From positions 1 through 8,769 of the forward strand of contig JAJZHT010000041.1 in the NCBI GenBank assembly GCA_021804455.1: 8,769 bases of DNA, read 5' to 3'. The stretch's first letter is position 1, and every line of letters starts with the position of its first letter. A program made the position numbers and the translations under genes. Below, piece after piece: positions 1-7,191 of the stretch. This DNA is from Pseudomonadota bacterium (GTDB lineage Bacteria > Pseudomonadota > Alphaproteobacteria > Paracaedibacterales > CAIULA01). Below the pieces are notes generated by a model. It was not told the origin of the DNA, searched no databases, and saw only the letters and a program-made list of their open reading frames with translations.

Positions 1-318
1 ATTACGTGTTGCCGCCGGCAGTTTAACCGTCAACCCATCCAGTTCTTCTGTCATAATAATTTGACACCCTAGACGGGACGTATGTGTTAGACCAAAAGCT
101 AAATCCAACATATCTTCCTCATCTTCTGTGGCAGGCGATAAAAGATCATACCATTGGCTATCCACTATCACATGGCATGTTGAACACGCCAACGAACCCT
201 CGCAAGCTCCCTCTAGATCAATATCATTACGATGAGCAATCTCTAAAACAGACAAACCAACAGGGGCATCAACTTCTTTGATTTGGCCATCATTTTGAAC
301 AAATTTCATTTTAGGCAT
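1..318 (-). CDS. fdx: ISC-type [2Fe-2S] ferredoxin, 3' end cut by window edge
   Basis: This is an adrenodoxin-like ferredoxin that supplies electrons for cluster assembly on IscU. The visible part is 106 residues starting [11 protein letters not shown], and the frame is still open at base 1. The family is usually about 110 residues, so only a few residues and the stop should be missing. The cluster ligands are Cys39, Cys45, Cys48 ([10 protein letters not shown]) and Cys85 (RLGCQI), the C-X5-C-X2-C...C pattern of ISC ferredoxins. An acidic stretch near residues 64-72 (TEDEEDMLD) fits the partner-docking helix of this family. The ATG at 316-318 lies 28 nt after the hscA stop and has only a weak purine-rich ribosome binding site (AAAGAAA). 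Its place as last visible gene after hscA is the usual one. The identification is near certain; only the C-terminus is unseen. Confidence 0.95.
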   Translation of the reverse strand, partial: MPKMKFVQNDGQIKEVDAPVGLSVLEIAHRNDIDLEGACEGSLACSTCHVIVDSQWYDLLSPATEDEEDMLDLAFGLTHTSRLGCQIIMTEELDGLTVKLPAATRN

Positions 319-346
319 GGGATTTCTTTCTTTTCGACAATGAAAA

Positions 347-2074
347 TTACGATAATTGTTGTAAACCTTTATGCAGGTTTGAAACCATTTTTCGCTTTGA
401 AAAGTCGCGTGTCAACGCCACGATTCTTTGAAGATGTTGATGCACAACATCAGGTTCTTTTGGATCTGCATCGGTTAGACATTGCAAAAAACTCAAAGCT
501 TGTGAAAAACTTTCTTTCTCTTCTTCTTGCAATAAGTCCTTATCACGCGTTAACGCATATTGCAAGATATCAATCAATTGTTGTGCTTGAAGACGAATCT
601 CGCTCAGGAAACGTTGTTGAAGATCCTCTCGACTGCTGGTAAACCCTTCGGTAATCATCCTTTGTAAATCTTCTTCCGTTAAACCATAACTGGGCTTGAT
701 TTCTATTTTTTGTGCCATACGGGTTATCTTTTCTTGGGCTGAAACCGTTAATAAACCATCACTGTCAAGAGAGAACGTAACATCAACACGAACTTTCCCT
801 GCAGGGGCTTCAGGAATTCCTGTTAAAATAAATTCTCCTAAGGATCGACAATCTTTAACAAATTCTCGCTCCCCCTGGACAATATGAATTTTCATCTGGG
901 TTTGATGATCGTGATAGGTTGTAAATTCCTGAGAGACCGTTGTAGGAATAGGGGTATTGCGAAGGATAATTTTTTCAACGACGCCACCCATCGTCTCCAA
1001 CCCTAAGGATAAAGGTGTTACGTCCAAAAGGAGGGTATCAGAACCTCGTGTTAGGGCAAGAGCCTGCCGGGCTGCGCCCAAAGCCACAATTTTATCGGGA
1101 TCAAGGTTGGTTAAAGGTATTTTTTGAAAAAAGGCTTCAACCCCTTGACGAACTGCTTGCAACCGCGTGGATCCCCCTACCAGAACCAGTCCTTGAATGT
1201 CCTCTATAAAAAGTTCGGCATCTTTCAAAACTTTCTGACAAATTACCAGGGTTCGATCGACAAAAGGTTGGCATAACTTCTGCAAATCATCTTGTGTTAA
1301 ACGTAAATTCTTATAAGACCAAGTGGGCTGTATCGTTAAGCTCTCTTTTGCTTGACGAGCCAAAGATAGGGCTGTGGTTCGATCATCAGAAACTTTTCCT
1401 CCCCAAAAATCAACAATGGCTTGATCGATATCATCTCCTCCCAAAGTAACATCACCTGCTGTTGCTAAAACCTGGAAAACACCTTGGGTCATTTTAAGGA
1501 TTGAAAGATCAAAAGTCCCTCCCCCCAGGTCATACACAGCGTACAACCCGCTTGCGTTTTGATCCAAACCATAAGAAAGAGCGGCTGCGGTAGGTTCATT
1601 CAAAAGGCGAAGAACTTTAAGACCGGCTAAACGAGCGGCATCTTTTGTGGCCTGACGTGCTGTGTCATCAAAATAAGCCGGCACAGTAATCACCGCCTCA
1701 TAAACAGGCTGTTCAAGAGATTCTTCGACTTTCTTTTTGATGTACTGCAAAACTAAGGCCGATAATTCAACAGGTGTTTTACCGCATGATAAAACTTGGG
1801 CAGGTTGATTCATAAACCGCTTAAAGGATGAGATCGATATTTCCTTACGATCTAAAGAAAGACCGGTTTTCCCCACGATACAGTCTCCCCCTTGAACACA
1901 AGTAATAACGGAAGGCAGCAGGGGACCTTGCGCCAAATCAATAACATGGGGCGTAGAATCCCCTTCTCTTATCACAGCAGCAACAGAGTGGGTTGTCCCC
2001 AAATCAATACCAACAGCATAAAGTGGAGAAAATGATCTTAGGGAGGTATCTGGCTCTGTAATTTGTAGCAACAT
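347..2074 (-). CDS. hscA: Fe-S assembly Hsp70 chaperone HscA
   Basis: HscA is a specialised DnaK-type ATPase that, with HscB, acts on cluster-loaded IscU through its LPPVK motif and promotes cluster transfer. The 575-residue product shows the Hsp70 order: phosphate-1 loop IDLGTTHS (about 23-30), [19 protein letters not shown] (129-147), [13 protein letters not shown] (157-169), phosphate-2 DLGGGTFDL (182-190), adenosine motif LVGGSTR (298-304), the interdomain linker [17 protein letters not shown] (from about 348), then the substrate-binding domain with the HscA-like [22 protein letters not shown] and [12 protein letters not shown] chose the ATG at 2074 because AGAGGA lies 5 nt upstream and MLLQITEP matches the known HscA N-terminus (E. 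coli MALLQISEP). An earlier in-frame ATG at 2104 would overlap hscB and lacks such a site. The chosen start is 16 nt past the hscB stop. Recalling E. coli HscA (616 residues), the segment between KRFM and ITVPAYF is about 24 residues shorter here, which explains much of the smaller size. Confidence 0.95.
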   Translation of the reverse strand: MLLQITEPDTSLRSFSPLYAVGIDLGTTHSVAAVIREGDSTPHVIDLAQGPLLPSVITCVQGGDCIVGKTGLSLDRKEISISSFKRFMNQPAQVLSCGKTPVELSALVLQYIKKKVEESLEQPVYEAVITVPAYFDDTARQATKDAARLAGLKVLRLLNEPTAAALSYGLDQNASGLYAVYDLGGGTFDLSILKMTQGVFQVLATAGDVTLGGDDIDQAIVDFWGGKVSDDRTTALSLARQAKESLTIQPTWSYKNLRLTQDDLQKLCQPFVDRTLVICQKVLKDAELFIEDIQGLVLVGGSTRLQAVRQGVEAFFQKIPLTNLDPDKIVALGAARQALALTRGSDTLLLDVTPLSLGLETMGGVVEKIILRNTPIPTTVSQEFTTYHDHQTQMKIHIVQGEREFVKDCRSLGEFILTGIPEAPAGKVRVDVTFSLDSDGLLTVSAQEKITRMAQKIEIKPSYGLTEEDLQRMITEGFTSSREDLQQRFLSEIRLQAQQLIDILQYALTRDKDLLQEEEKESFSQALSFLQCLTDADPKEPDVVHQHLQRIVALTRDFSKRKMVSNLHKGLQQLS

Positions 2075-2079
2075 GAAAT

Positions 2080-2085
2080 TCCTCT
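2080..2085 (-). promoter_or_regulatory. Ribosome binding site that sets the hscA start
   Basis: Minus-strand AGAGGA lies 5 nt before the ATG at 2074. It supports this start over the in-frame ATG at 2104, which falls inside hscB. Confidence 0.7.
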
Positions 2086-2090
2086 TAACC

Positions 2091-2651
2091 TTAGGCGACA
2101 GCAACAGATTCTGAGAAATCAGAACCTTGTGCGTGTCTGAGAGTTTGAATTAAATAACTCAATTCCAAATACTTCTGTTGCAAGTTTCCGGGATCTTGAG
2201 CTTGCCAAGCGTGCTCAAAATTATTCTCACAAGACTGAATCCTTTGTTGTAATTCATGACAAAACTGACTTTTCTCTGATGCTGTTTTAAAATTTTCTAA
2301 CTGTTCGCGCCATTCCATCACCTCGGCTAATAAGAGGGGATCACAAACATTCTCATCAGGCGAAGGACAACCCTTAAGTCTCAACAAAGCCTGGGCTCGT
2401 AACAAGGGGTCCTTCAAGGCCGTATAGGCACGGTTAATCCATGCTGACATCATCTGGGCTGTATGCGCCTCTCCCGGCCTATTAACAAAACGATCGGGAT
2501 GTAACTCACGTTGCAAAATCAGATAATGGCGTTCTAAAACCTCTTTGTCTATTTTGTACGCAGGCTCCAAAGCCAATAAGGCAAAAGGGGTTGCCTGAGG
2601 ACGAACCTTTTCAATATCTAAATCTATAAATTGGCGTGGATCAACAGACAC
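2091..2651 (-). CDS. hscB: Fe-S assembly J-domain co-chaperone HscB
   Basis: HscB is the J-protein partner of HscA; it binds IscU, delivers it to HscA and stimulates ATP hydrolysis. The product is 186 residues (E. coli HscB is 171). The N-terminal J-domain spans about residues 22-93 and carries the catalytic HPD tripeptide at 51-53 in the context [10 protein letters not shown]. It is followed by an [21 protein letters not shown] segment typical of HscB and a C-terminal helical region (about 105-180) expected to form the IscU-binding bundle. The N-terminal zinc-binding cysteine pairs found in some eukaryotic HscB proteins are absent. The start is a GTG at 2649-2651, 23 nt after the iscA stop, with a poor AAGAG-like site. 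The next Met is at residue 67, past the HPD motif, so GTG is the only sensible start. It may be translated less efficiently than its neighbours. Confidence 0.93.
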   Translation of the reverse strand: MSVDPRQFIDLDIEKVRPQATPFALLALEPAYKIDKEVLERHYLILQRELHPDRFVNRPGEAHTAQMMSAWINRAYTALKDPLLRAQALLRLKGCPSPDENVCDPLLLAEVMEWREQLENFKTASEKSQFCHELQQRIQSCENNFEHAWQAQDPGNLQQKYLELSYLIQTLRHAQGSDFSESVAVA

Positions 2652-2674
2652 TTTTTACTCTTTTCTTGACAGCT

Positions 2675-3007
2675 TTAAATATGAAACGATTGCCCACAGC
2701 CGCACCTTCCTTTTTCGTTGGGATTACGAAACACAAATCCAGATTGAATTTTATCTTCGACAAAATCCATCTCAGAACCCAAAATAAACAAGGTCGCCTT
2801 AGGATCAATTAATATAAGGGTCCCTTCTTTTTCTATGACTTCCTCAAAAGGTTTTTGATCATCAGCATATTCTATGGCGTACGAAAGCCCCGAGCAACCT
2901 TTGGTACGAATACTAATGCGTATGCCCACAGAAGATTTGCCACGCTTTGCCAGCAGAACTTGTATGCGCTTTAAAGCCTCAGGAGTAATCGTAATAGGAT
3001 CAGGCAT
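2675..3007 (-). CDS. iscA: A-type iron-sulfur carrier protein IscA
   Basis: IscA is an A-type carrier that accepts Fe-S clusters (or iron) and passes them to apo-proteins. The product is 110 residues starting MPDPITITPEAL, the usual family length. The three ligand cysteines are Cys38 (TKGCSGLSY) and Cys102/Cys104 at the C-terminus (GRCGCGQSF), giving the C...C-X-C signature of IscA/SufA/ErpA. Its position directly after iscU favours IscA over ErpA or SufA. The ATG at 3007 begins 2 nt after the iscU stop (TGATCATG), so translation is probably coupled; a GAAGG sits 12 nt upstream. An in-frame TTG three codons earlier would overlap the iscU stop and is unlikely to be used. Confidence 0.94.
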   Translation of the reverse strand: MPDPITITPEALKRIQVLLAKRGKSSVGIRISIRTKGCSGLSYAIEYADDQKPFEEVIEKEGTLILIDPKATLFILGSEMDFVEDKIQSGFVFRNPNEKGRCGCGQSFHI

Positions 3008-3009
3008 GA

Positions 3010-3417
3010 TCAGCAAACACCTTCATTATCCTCTAATTCGGCCTTCTTGACACGATAGTTCTCAATGGCAGCTTTAATGGCATCTTCAGCTAAAATTGAG
3101 CAATGTATCTTAACGGGTGGTAAAGCCAAATGATGGGCAATTTCTGTATTACGAATCTCAGCAGCCTGATCCAAAGTTTTACCTTTGATCCATTCTGTTA
3201 CCAAAGAGGACGAAGCAATTGCAGACCCACAGCCGAAGGTCTTAAATTTCGCATCCTCAATAATTCCTTGATCATTCACTTTAATCTGAAGCTTCATCAC
3301 ATCCCCACAGGCAGGTGCACCCACTAATCCTGTACCAACATTTTTCTCTTTGTTAGAAAAAGAACCAACGTTCCGAGGATTTTCATAATGATCAATTACT
3401 TTTTTACTATACGCCAT
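3010..3417 (-). CDS. iscU: Iron-sulfur cluster scaffold protein IscU
   Basis: IscU is the scaffold on which [2Fe-2S] and [4Fe-4S] clusters are built, using sulfur from the desulfurase and electrons from Fdx. The product is 135 residues. It begins MAYSKKVIDHYENPRNVGSF and has the three cluster cysteines Cys37 (GAPACGDV), Cys63 (FGCGSA) and Cys106 (IHCSILAEDA), plus the conserved Asp39. The HscA recognition motif LPPVK is at 99-103, consistent with hscA/hscB downstream. The ATG at 3417 has a strong GAGGGG site 3 nt upstream (GAGG core 5 nt upstream) and lies 20 nt after the iscS stop. An ATG 12 codons further upstream would add a lysine-rich leader overlapping iscS and is not supported. The C-terminus ends in an extra Cys (EGVC). 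Confidence 0.97.
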   Translation of the reverse strand: MAYSKKVIDHYENPRNVGSFSNKEKNVGTGLVGAPACGDVMKLQIKVNDQGIIEDAKFKTFGCGSAIASSSLVTEWIKGKTLDQAAEIRNTEIAHHLALPPVKIHCSILAEDAIKAAIENYRVKKAELEDNEGVC

Positions 3418-3420
3418 GAT

Positions 3421-3426
3421 CCCCTC
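3421..3426 (-). promoter_or_regulatory. Strong ribosome binding site of iscU
   Basis: Minus-strand GAGGGG precedes the iscU ATG at 3417 and rules out the upstream in-frame ATG at 3453, which lies inside iscS. Confidence 0.7.
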
Positions 3427-3437
3427 TTCTTTCTTTT

Positions 3438-4694
3438 TTAATGACTTGCCCATTGAATTGTTTTCAGATTAATCCCTTGTTGAGCCATCTCCCAAAGGGG
3501 GCTCATTTCGCGCAATTTTTCAACAGCCTGAACCACTTTATCAATCGCTTGATCAATTTCCTGAATCGTTGTAAAACGCCCAATACCAAAACGAATGGAG
3601 GTATGGGCCAATTCTTCATCAACCCCTAAAGCCCGCAAAACATAGGACGGCTCTAAGGAAGACGAGGTACAAGCGGACCCTGATGATACAGACAGTTCCT
3701 TAATCCCCATCATCAAGCCTTCTCCTTCAACGTAAGCAAAACTTAGGTTCAGATTTCCCGGAATCCGACAAACGGGATCCCCATTCAGATAAACATGGGA
3801 AAGCCTTTGTGTAATACCCGCGTACAATCTCTGACTTAAAAGACGAATTCTTTCTGTTTCCGTCGTCATTTCCTGAGATGCCAAAGAGCAAGCCTCACCC
3901 AAACCAACACATAAAGGGGTCGGTAAAGTCCCAGACCGCATTCCCCGTTCCTGCCCTCCTCCGCTGGTTAAGGCATGCATACGAATACGGGGCTTTCTGC
4001 GGACAAACAAGGCACCAATCCCTTTGGGACCATAGACCTTGTGTCCTGAAAGACTCAGAAGGTCAATATTCATCTCATTGACATCCAACGGTATTTTACC
4101 CACAGCCTGAGCCGCATCCGTATGAAAAAAAACACCTTTTTCACGGCAAATTCTGCCAATATCTTTTAAGGGTTGGATCACACCGATTTCATTATTAACC
4201 GCCATGATTGAAACCAACAAAGTTTTGTCTGTGATGGCATCTTTTAAGTGTTGCAAATCAACCAAACCGTTCGCCTGTACAGGCAAATAAGTAACTTGAA
4301 AGCCCTGCTGTTCCAGTTGACGGCAACTTTCTAAAACGCATTTGTGCTCTGTAACGCAGGTGATAATATGGTTTTTTTGATCCTGATAAAAAGAAGCCAC
4401 ACCTTTGATTGCCATATTGTTCGATTCTGTAGCACCACTGGTAAAAATAACCTCACGTTCATCCGCTTTGATAATATCAGCAACCTGTTGACGTGCAGTT
4501 TCAACAGCCTCTTCTGCCATCCAACCATGGGGGTGATTGCGAGAATGAGGATTACCAAACACAGCGCCAAAATAAGGGATCATCTTTTCCAACACCCTTG
4601 GATCACAGGGAGTCGTTGCCTGATAATCTAAATAAATTTGCTCCGCTGGAGTAAACAGAGAAGAAGAAATTTTAGGCAAAACTGAGAGTGGCAT
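3438..4694 (-). CDS. iscS: Cysteine desulfurase IscS
   Basis: IscS is a PLP-dependent enzyme that converts L-cysteine to L-alanine and carries the released sulfur as a persulfide to IscU. The product is 418 residues (E. coli IscS has 404), with a longer N-terminal lead before [15 protein letters not shown] (from about residue 20). Visible motifs are [10 protein letters not shown] (84-93), the cofactor-stacking His117 (TEHKC), NNEIGVIQP (167-175), the Schiff-base Lys219 ([11 protein letters not shown]), and the mobile catalytic loop [21 protein letters not shown] with Cys342. The C-terminal IQWASH resembles the IscU-contacting tail of IscS proteins. The ATG at 4694 is chosen because AAGGA lies 8 nt upstream. 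The in-frame ATG at 4700 is only 2 nt from it, and an ATG at 4760 is far inside the preceding gene. The start overlaps the upstream desulfurase gene by 23 nt. This is the canonical desulfurase of the operon. Confidence 0.96.
   Translation of the reverse strand: MPLSVLPKISSSLFTPAEQIYLDYQATTPCDPRVLEKMIPYFGAVFGNPHSRNHPHGWMAEEAVETARQQVADIIKADEREVIFTSGATESNNMAIKGVASFYQDQKNHIITCVTEHKCVLESCRQLEQQGFQVTYLPVQANGLVDLQHLKDAITDKTLLVSIMAVNNEIGVIQPLKDIGRICREKGVFFHTDAAQAVGKIPLDVNEMNIDLLSLSGHKVYGPKGIGALFVRRKPRIRMHALTSGGGQERGMRSGTLPTPLCVGLGEACSLASQEMTTETERIRLLSQRLYAGITQRLSHVYLNGDPVCRIPGNLNLSFAYVEGEGLMMGIKELSVSSGSACTSSSLEPSYVLRALGVDEELAHTSIRFGIGRFTTIQEIDQAIDKVVQAVEKLREMSPLWEMAQQGINLKTIQWASH
3481..3505. repeat. 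Inverted repeat near the 3' end of iscS
   Basis: TGAGCC (3481-3486) pairs with GGCTCA (3500-3505), and an inner CCC/GGG pair (3491-3493 with 3497-3499) closes an AAA loop. A 4-nt bulge lies on one side. It falls within iscS codons about 45-65 nt before the stop. It could be an mRNA stem-loop at the iscS-iscU junction or simply coding coincidence. Confidence 0.4.
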
Positions 4695-5835
4695 AACCAT
4701 ATTCCTTTTCCACATTTTTTGAAAAACACCCGGCCGCAAATGTTTTATCATCCTTACCACATCGTTTTAAAACTTGGTGCCAGGCTTGAACAAACCTTTC
4801 GACCTCCGGCTCTGTAATAGTGGGCGGTAGGCTAATCCTTAAAGCAGAGGCTCGATGAATCTCTGGAATTCCCATAGCCTTTAAAACCCTTGAAGGGTAA
4901 ACTTTACCAGAAGAACAGGCTGAACCACTGCTCACAGCAAATCCCAATAAATCCAAATTCATAACTTGTGTTTCACTTTTAACCCCTGGCATAGAAACAA
5001 GGGTTGTATTAGGTAAGCGCTTGGCTTGCCCCCCAAAAATAACACTGTTGGTAGTGAACTGTTGGATTTCTTTCTCCATCTCCAGGCGTAATTTCTGAAC
5101 GGGTTTCCAATCAATTTTAGAACAGGCAAGACACGCCGCGGCAAAACCCAAAATTCCTGCGATATTCTCGGTTCCTGCCCGATAAAAACGCTCTTGTCCA
5201 CCACCTTTCAGCAAAGGTCTAATCACACCCTCTGCGGGAACAATTAAGCACCCAACCCCTGTTGGTCCCCCAATTTTATGAGATGAGAAAGAGATCATAT
5301 CCAAATTATGCCAGGGAAATTCCAACCGTCCCAACCCCTGAACAGCATCGCTATGAACAACCGCCCCATATTGTCTCGCAAGAGTTATAACATCGAAAAG
5401 AGGCTGAATAACTCCTGTCTCATTATTGGCCATCATCACCGAAACCAAGGTCGGCCCCTGATAAGGTTGACTTAATAGCTTCTCGAGAGCCTCTAAATCA
5501 AGGGTTCCGTCTTCTAAAACGGGAATAAGGATCGCATCCTCCCGAACCGCTTGAATGGAATCATGTTCAATGGCTGAAATTAAAACACGCCCTGGAAAAG
5601 AGGCTAACGCCAAATTATTTGATTCTGTAGCACCACTGGTGAAAACAAGACGTTGGCTTGAAACACCCAAAAAATCGGCAATGTGCTGCCGTGCTGTTTC
5701 TATTTTCTGACGAACCACACGACCAAACCCATGCACAGAAGAGGGGTTTCCTAATAAGGAAAAAGCTTCGCTTGCCGCTTGGTATGCCTCATAACACAAA
5801 GGGGCTGTTGCGTTATAATCAAGATAAATCGCCAT
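4672..5835 (-). CDS. NifS-like cysteine desulfurase, paralogue placed before iscS
   Basis: This is a second PLP-dependent, class V aminotransferase-fold cysteine desulfurase, expected to release sulfur from L-cysteine. The product is 387 residues and appears intact: [11 protein letters not shown] at the N-terminus, [11 protein letters not shown] (29-39), [13 protein letters not shown] (65-77), His91 (IEHDS), NNETGVIQP (137-145), Schiff-base Lys187 ([12 protein letters not shown]), RAGTENI (219-225), and the catalytic loop [21 protein letters not shown] with Cys307. It differs widely from the neighbouring IscS and lacks the IscS C-terminal tail, so it is an old paralogue rather than a fresh duplication. 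The ATG at 5835 follows GGAGGAG by 8 nt and overlaps the iscR stop by 17 nt. The last 25 or so residues, after LKRCG, run past the usual domain end into the iscS start region. A desulfurase between iscR and iscS is, to my knowledge, seen in Rickettsia-type operons. Its specific sulfur acceptor cannot be read from sequence. Confidence 0.93.
   Translation of the reverse strand: MAIYLDYNATAPLCYEAYQAASEAFSLLGNPSSVHGFGRVVRQKIETARQHIADFLGVSSQRLVFTSGATESNNLALASFPGRVLISAIEHDSIQAVREDAILIPVLEDGTLDLEALEKLLSQPYQGPTLVSVMMANNETGVIQPLFDVITLARQYGAVVHSDAVQGLGRLEFPWHNLDMISFSSHKIGGPTGVGCLIVPAEGVIRPLLKGGGQERFYRAGTENIAGILGFAAACLACSKIDWKPVQKLRLEMEKEIQQFTTNSVIFGGQAKRLPNTTLVSMPGVKSETQVMNLDLLGFAVSSGSACSSGKVYPSRVLKAMGIPEIHRASALRISLPPTITEPEVERFVQAWHQVLKRCGKDDKTFAAGCFSKNVEKEYGYATLSFA
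4703..4707 (-). promoter_or_regulatory. Ribosome binding site of iscS, inside the upstream gene
   Basis: Minus-strand AAGGA lies 8 nt before the ATG at 4694 and 2 nt before the ATG at 4700. It decides the iscS start and is embedded in the last codons of the NifS-like gene, so translation of the two is likely coupled. Confidence 0.65.
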
Positions 5836-6289
5836 TATCTACGCTCCTCCCCTCTGTAAGTAAAGAATCCGATCGCCGCAGGTGCTTTTGGTAGATATCA
5901 GCCAAACTAACACTTTCCAAAAACGAATGCATAACCGCACTCAACTCTTCCCATAAATCATGGGTCAAACACCGACCGTGCACCTGGCACCCCTGACGAT
6001 TATCAACACACTGTGTGGCCTTAAAAGGCTTATCAACTGCCATAATAACGTCTGCCACGGGAATAAGCGAGGCCTCTTTAGCCAGAACATAGCCGCCTGA
6101 AGCCCCTCTGAGGCTGTTAACCAAGCCCTTATTTCTCAACTTTAAAAAAATTTGTTCCAAAAAAGACAAGGGCAAATTTTGCCTTGCCGCAAGAACTGTC
6201 AAAGGCACGGCGTTCTTTTGAAAGGATTGCAGCTTTGCTAAATCAGCCATTGCCATCACAGCATACCTTGCCTTTGTGCTAAGCCGCAC
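5819..6289 (-). CDS. iscR: Rrf2-family Fe-S cluster-sensing regulator IscR
   Basis: IscR is a winged-helix transcription factor that binds a [2Fe-2S] cluster and usually represses its own isc operon when clusters are plentiful. The product is 156 residues. The N-terminal Rrf2 domain begins MRLSTKARYAVMAMADLA. The recognition helix region is near 31-52 (LAARQNLPLSFLEQIFLKL) and the wing is LRGASGGYVLAK (60-71). The cluster ligands are Cys94, Cys101 and Cys107 with His110 (RCLTHDLW), a C-X6-C-X5-C-X2-H arrangement. All ligands are present, so a cluster-responsive IscR is more likely than RirA or NsrR. The start is a GTG at 6287-6289, fixed by AAGGAG 8 nt upstream; the next ATG would remove part of the first helix. 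It is the first gene of the operon, and its stop overlaps the next gene by 17 nt. Confidence 0.95.
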   Translation of the reverse strand: MRLSTKARYAVMAMADLAKLQSFQKNAVPLTVLAARQNLPLSFLEQIFLKLRNKGLVNSLRGASGGYVLAKEASLIPVADVIMAVDKPFKATQCVDNRQGCQVHGRCLTHDLWEELSAVMHSFLESVSLADIYQKHLRRSDSLLTEGRSVDNGDLS

Positions 6290-6297
6290 GTCACATT

Positions 6298-6303
6298 CTC
6301 CTT
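6298..6303 (-). promoter_or_regulatory. Ribosome binding site fixing the iscR GTG start
   Basis: Minus-strand AAGGAG lies 8 nt before GTG at 6289. No competing ATG is nearby, so the GTG start is well supported. Confidence 0.75.
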
Positions 6304-6321
6304 TTACCCTAATTTCGTAGC

Positions 6322-6331
6322 TTTGATCAAA
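6322..6331. repeat. Small perfect palindrome in the isc leader
   Basis: TTTGATCAAA is a perfect 10-bp inverted repeat located 33 nt upstream of the iscR start codon. It could be an operator half-pair or a chance AT-rich palindrome. Confidence 0.3.
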
Positions 6332-6392
6332 AGACCATGCTAGAATCGGCCTATCTTGAAGCTAGAAACATCTATTTATGGCTCCATCCCAT

Positions 6393-6421
6393 AAGTAGAG
6401 TATTCCGACTGTGGAAGTCAA
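6393..6421 (-). promoter_or_regulatory. Candidate isc operon promoter
   Basis: On the minus strand TTGACT (6416-6421) is a good -35 match. With a spacer of 17-18 nt the possible -10 (CTACTT or TACTTA, 6392-6398) is poor, which suits an activator- or repressor-controlled promoter. The start of transcription would fall about 90-100 nt upstream of iscR. The -35 is convincing; the -10 is not. Confidence 0.4.
6407..6419. promoter_or_regulatory. Candidate regulator operator overlapping the isc -35 box
   Basis: GACT-N5-AGTC is an inverted repeat covering part of the TTGACT -35 element. A dyad at this place, directly upstream of iscR, is a natural candidate for IscR autoregulation. That role is inferred from position, not from a recognised consensus. 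Confidence 0.4.
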
Positions 6422-6436
6422 CAATCATCTTAAAGA

Positions 6437-6466
6437 TTAGCAAAAATATTGATGTTTAAGTATGAT
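6437..6466 (+). promoter_or_regulatory. Candidate promoter for the hydrolase gene group
   Basis: TTAGCA (6437-6442), an 18-nt spacer, and TATGAT (6461-6466) resemble a sigma70-type promoter on the plus strand, about 55 nt upstream of the first gene. The -10 matches 5 of 6 bases and the -35 matches 4 of 6. No terminator or small gene was recognised in the rest of the divergent region 6290-6522. Confidence 0.4.
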
Positions 6467-6522
6467 GGCAGACACGATACCAAAAAAACCTCGTTTTGAA
6501 TAAGGTTAAAAAGGAAAATTAA

Positions 6523-7185
6523 ATGCCAGAAGTTATCTTTAGTGGTCCTGCCGGTCGACTTGAAGGACGCTATCACAATGCAAAAGACAAAGATGCGCCT
6601 ATTGCCTTGATTCTTCATCCTCACCCCAAACATGGCGGAACAATGAACAATAAGATTGTTTATACGCTTTACCGCTGTTTCATTGATCAGGGCTTCAGTA
6701 CCCTGCGTTTTAATTTTCGGGGTGTAGGGCGTTCAGAAGGTGTTTATGATAAAGGCGAAGGGGAGCTTAGCGATGCTGCCGCAGCCCTAGATTGGCTTCA
6801 ATCGATTAACCCTCAAGCGCATCGTTTTTGGGTGGGGGGTTTTTCATTCGGTGCTTGGATTGGGATGCAACTGTTAATGCGTCGACCCGAGTTGGAGGGT
6901 TTTATTTCTGTCAGTCCCCCAGCCAATCTTTATGATTTTAATTTCTTGGCCCCCTGCCCTGTCTCAGGTCAGATTCTTCAGGGAACGGCGGATACAACAG
7001 TTCCGCATGAAAGTGTTGCAACCCTTATTGCCAAACTGCGTAATCAAAAAGGGATTCGTATCGATTATCAACTTATCGAAGGGTGTGATCACTTTTTTAC
7101 AGAGCATCTAAGTACTATAAAAACACACGTTGATGCTTACCTAAGTTGTCGTTTAGAACCTTTTCGTCAATCTTTAGCTAGTTAA
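6523..7185 (+). CDS. Alpha/beta hydrolase, COG2945-like, substrate unknown
   Basis: This is a small cytoplasmic serine hydrolase of the alpha/beta fold, 220 residues, with no signal peptide or membrane segment. The likely catalytic triad is Ser108 in the elbow GGFSFGAW, Asp157 in GTADTTVP, and His190 in GCDHFF. The N-terminal LILHPHPKHGGTMNNKIV (residues 29-46) and FNFRGVGRSEG (63-73) are typical of a widespread bacterial group of uncharacterised hydrolases. The ATG at 6523 is preceded by AAGGA 7 nt upstream. It is divergent from iscR and 6 nt ahead of the thioredoxin-like gene. To my knowledge, homologues often sit beside iscR or suf/isc loci in alphaproteobacteria, which hints at a link to sulfur or Fe-S metabolism, but nothing in the protein names a substrate. 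Confidence 0.9.
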   Translation: MPEVIFSGPAGRLEGRYHNAKDKDAPIALILHPHPKHGGTMNNKIVYTLYRCFIDQGFSTLRFNFRGVGRSEGVYDKGEGELSDAAAALDWLQSINPQAHRFWVGGFSFGAWIGMQLLMRRPELEGFISVSPPANLYDFNFLAPCPVSGQILQGTADTTVPHESVATLIAKLRNQKGIRIDYQLIEGCDHFFTEHLSTIKTHVDAYLSCRLEPFRQSLAS

Positions 7186-7191
7186 AAGATA

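Noticed and set aside
283..642. Plus-strand open frame of 119 codons opposite the hscA-fdx junction
   Set aside because: It lies opposite the well-supported 3' end of hscA and start of fdx, has no recognisable domain and no good ribosome binding site.
4331..4631. Open frames on both strands inside iscS
   Set aside because: They are out of frame with a strongly conserved desulfurase and show no protein family signal.
4423..5640. A 20-base exact match between 4423-4442 and 5621-5640
   Set aside because: Both copies encode the shared TSGATESN motif of the two desulfurases, so this is paralogy rather than a mobile repeat. It could still allow recombination, but there is no sign of that.
6290..6522. 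Small RNA or riboswitch in the divergent region
   Set aside because: No extended stem, terminator or recognisable riboswitch pattern was seen; only short palindromes and promoter-like elements.
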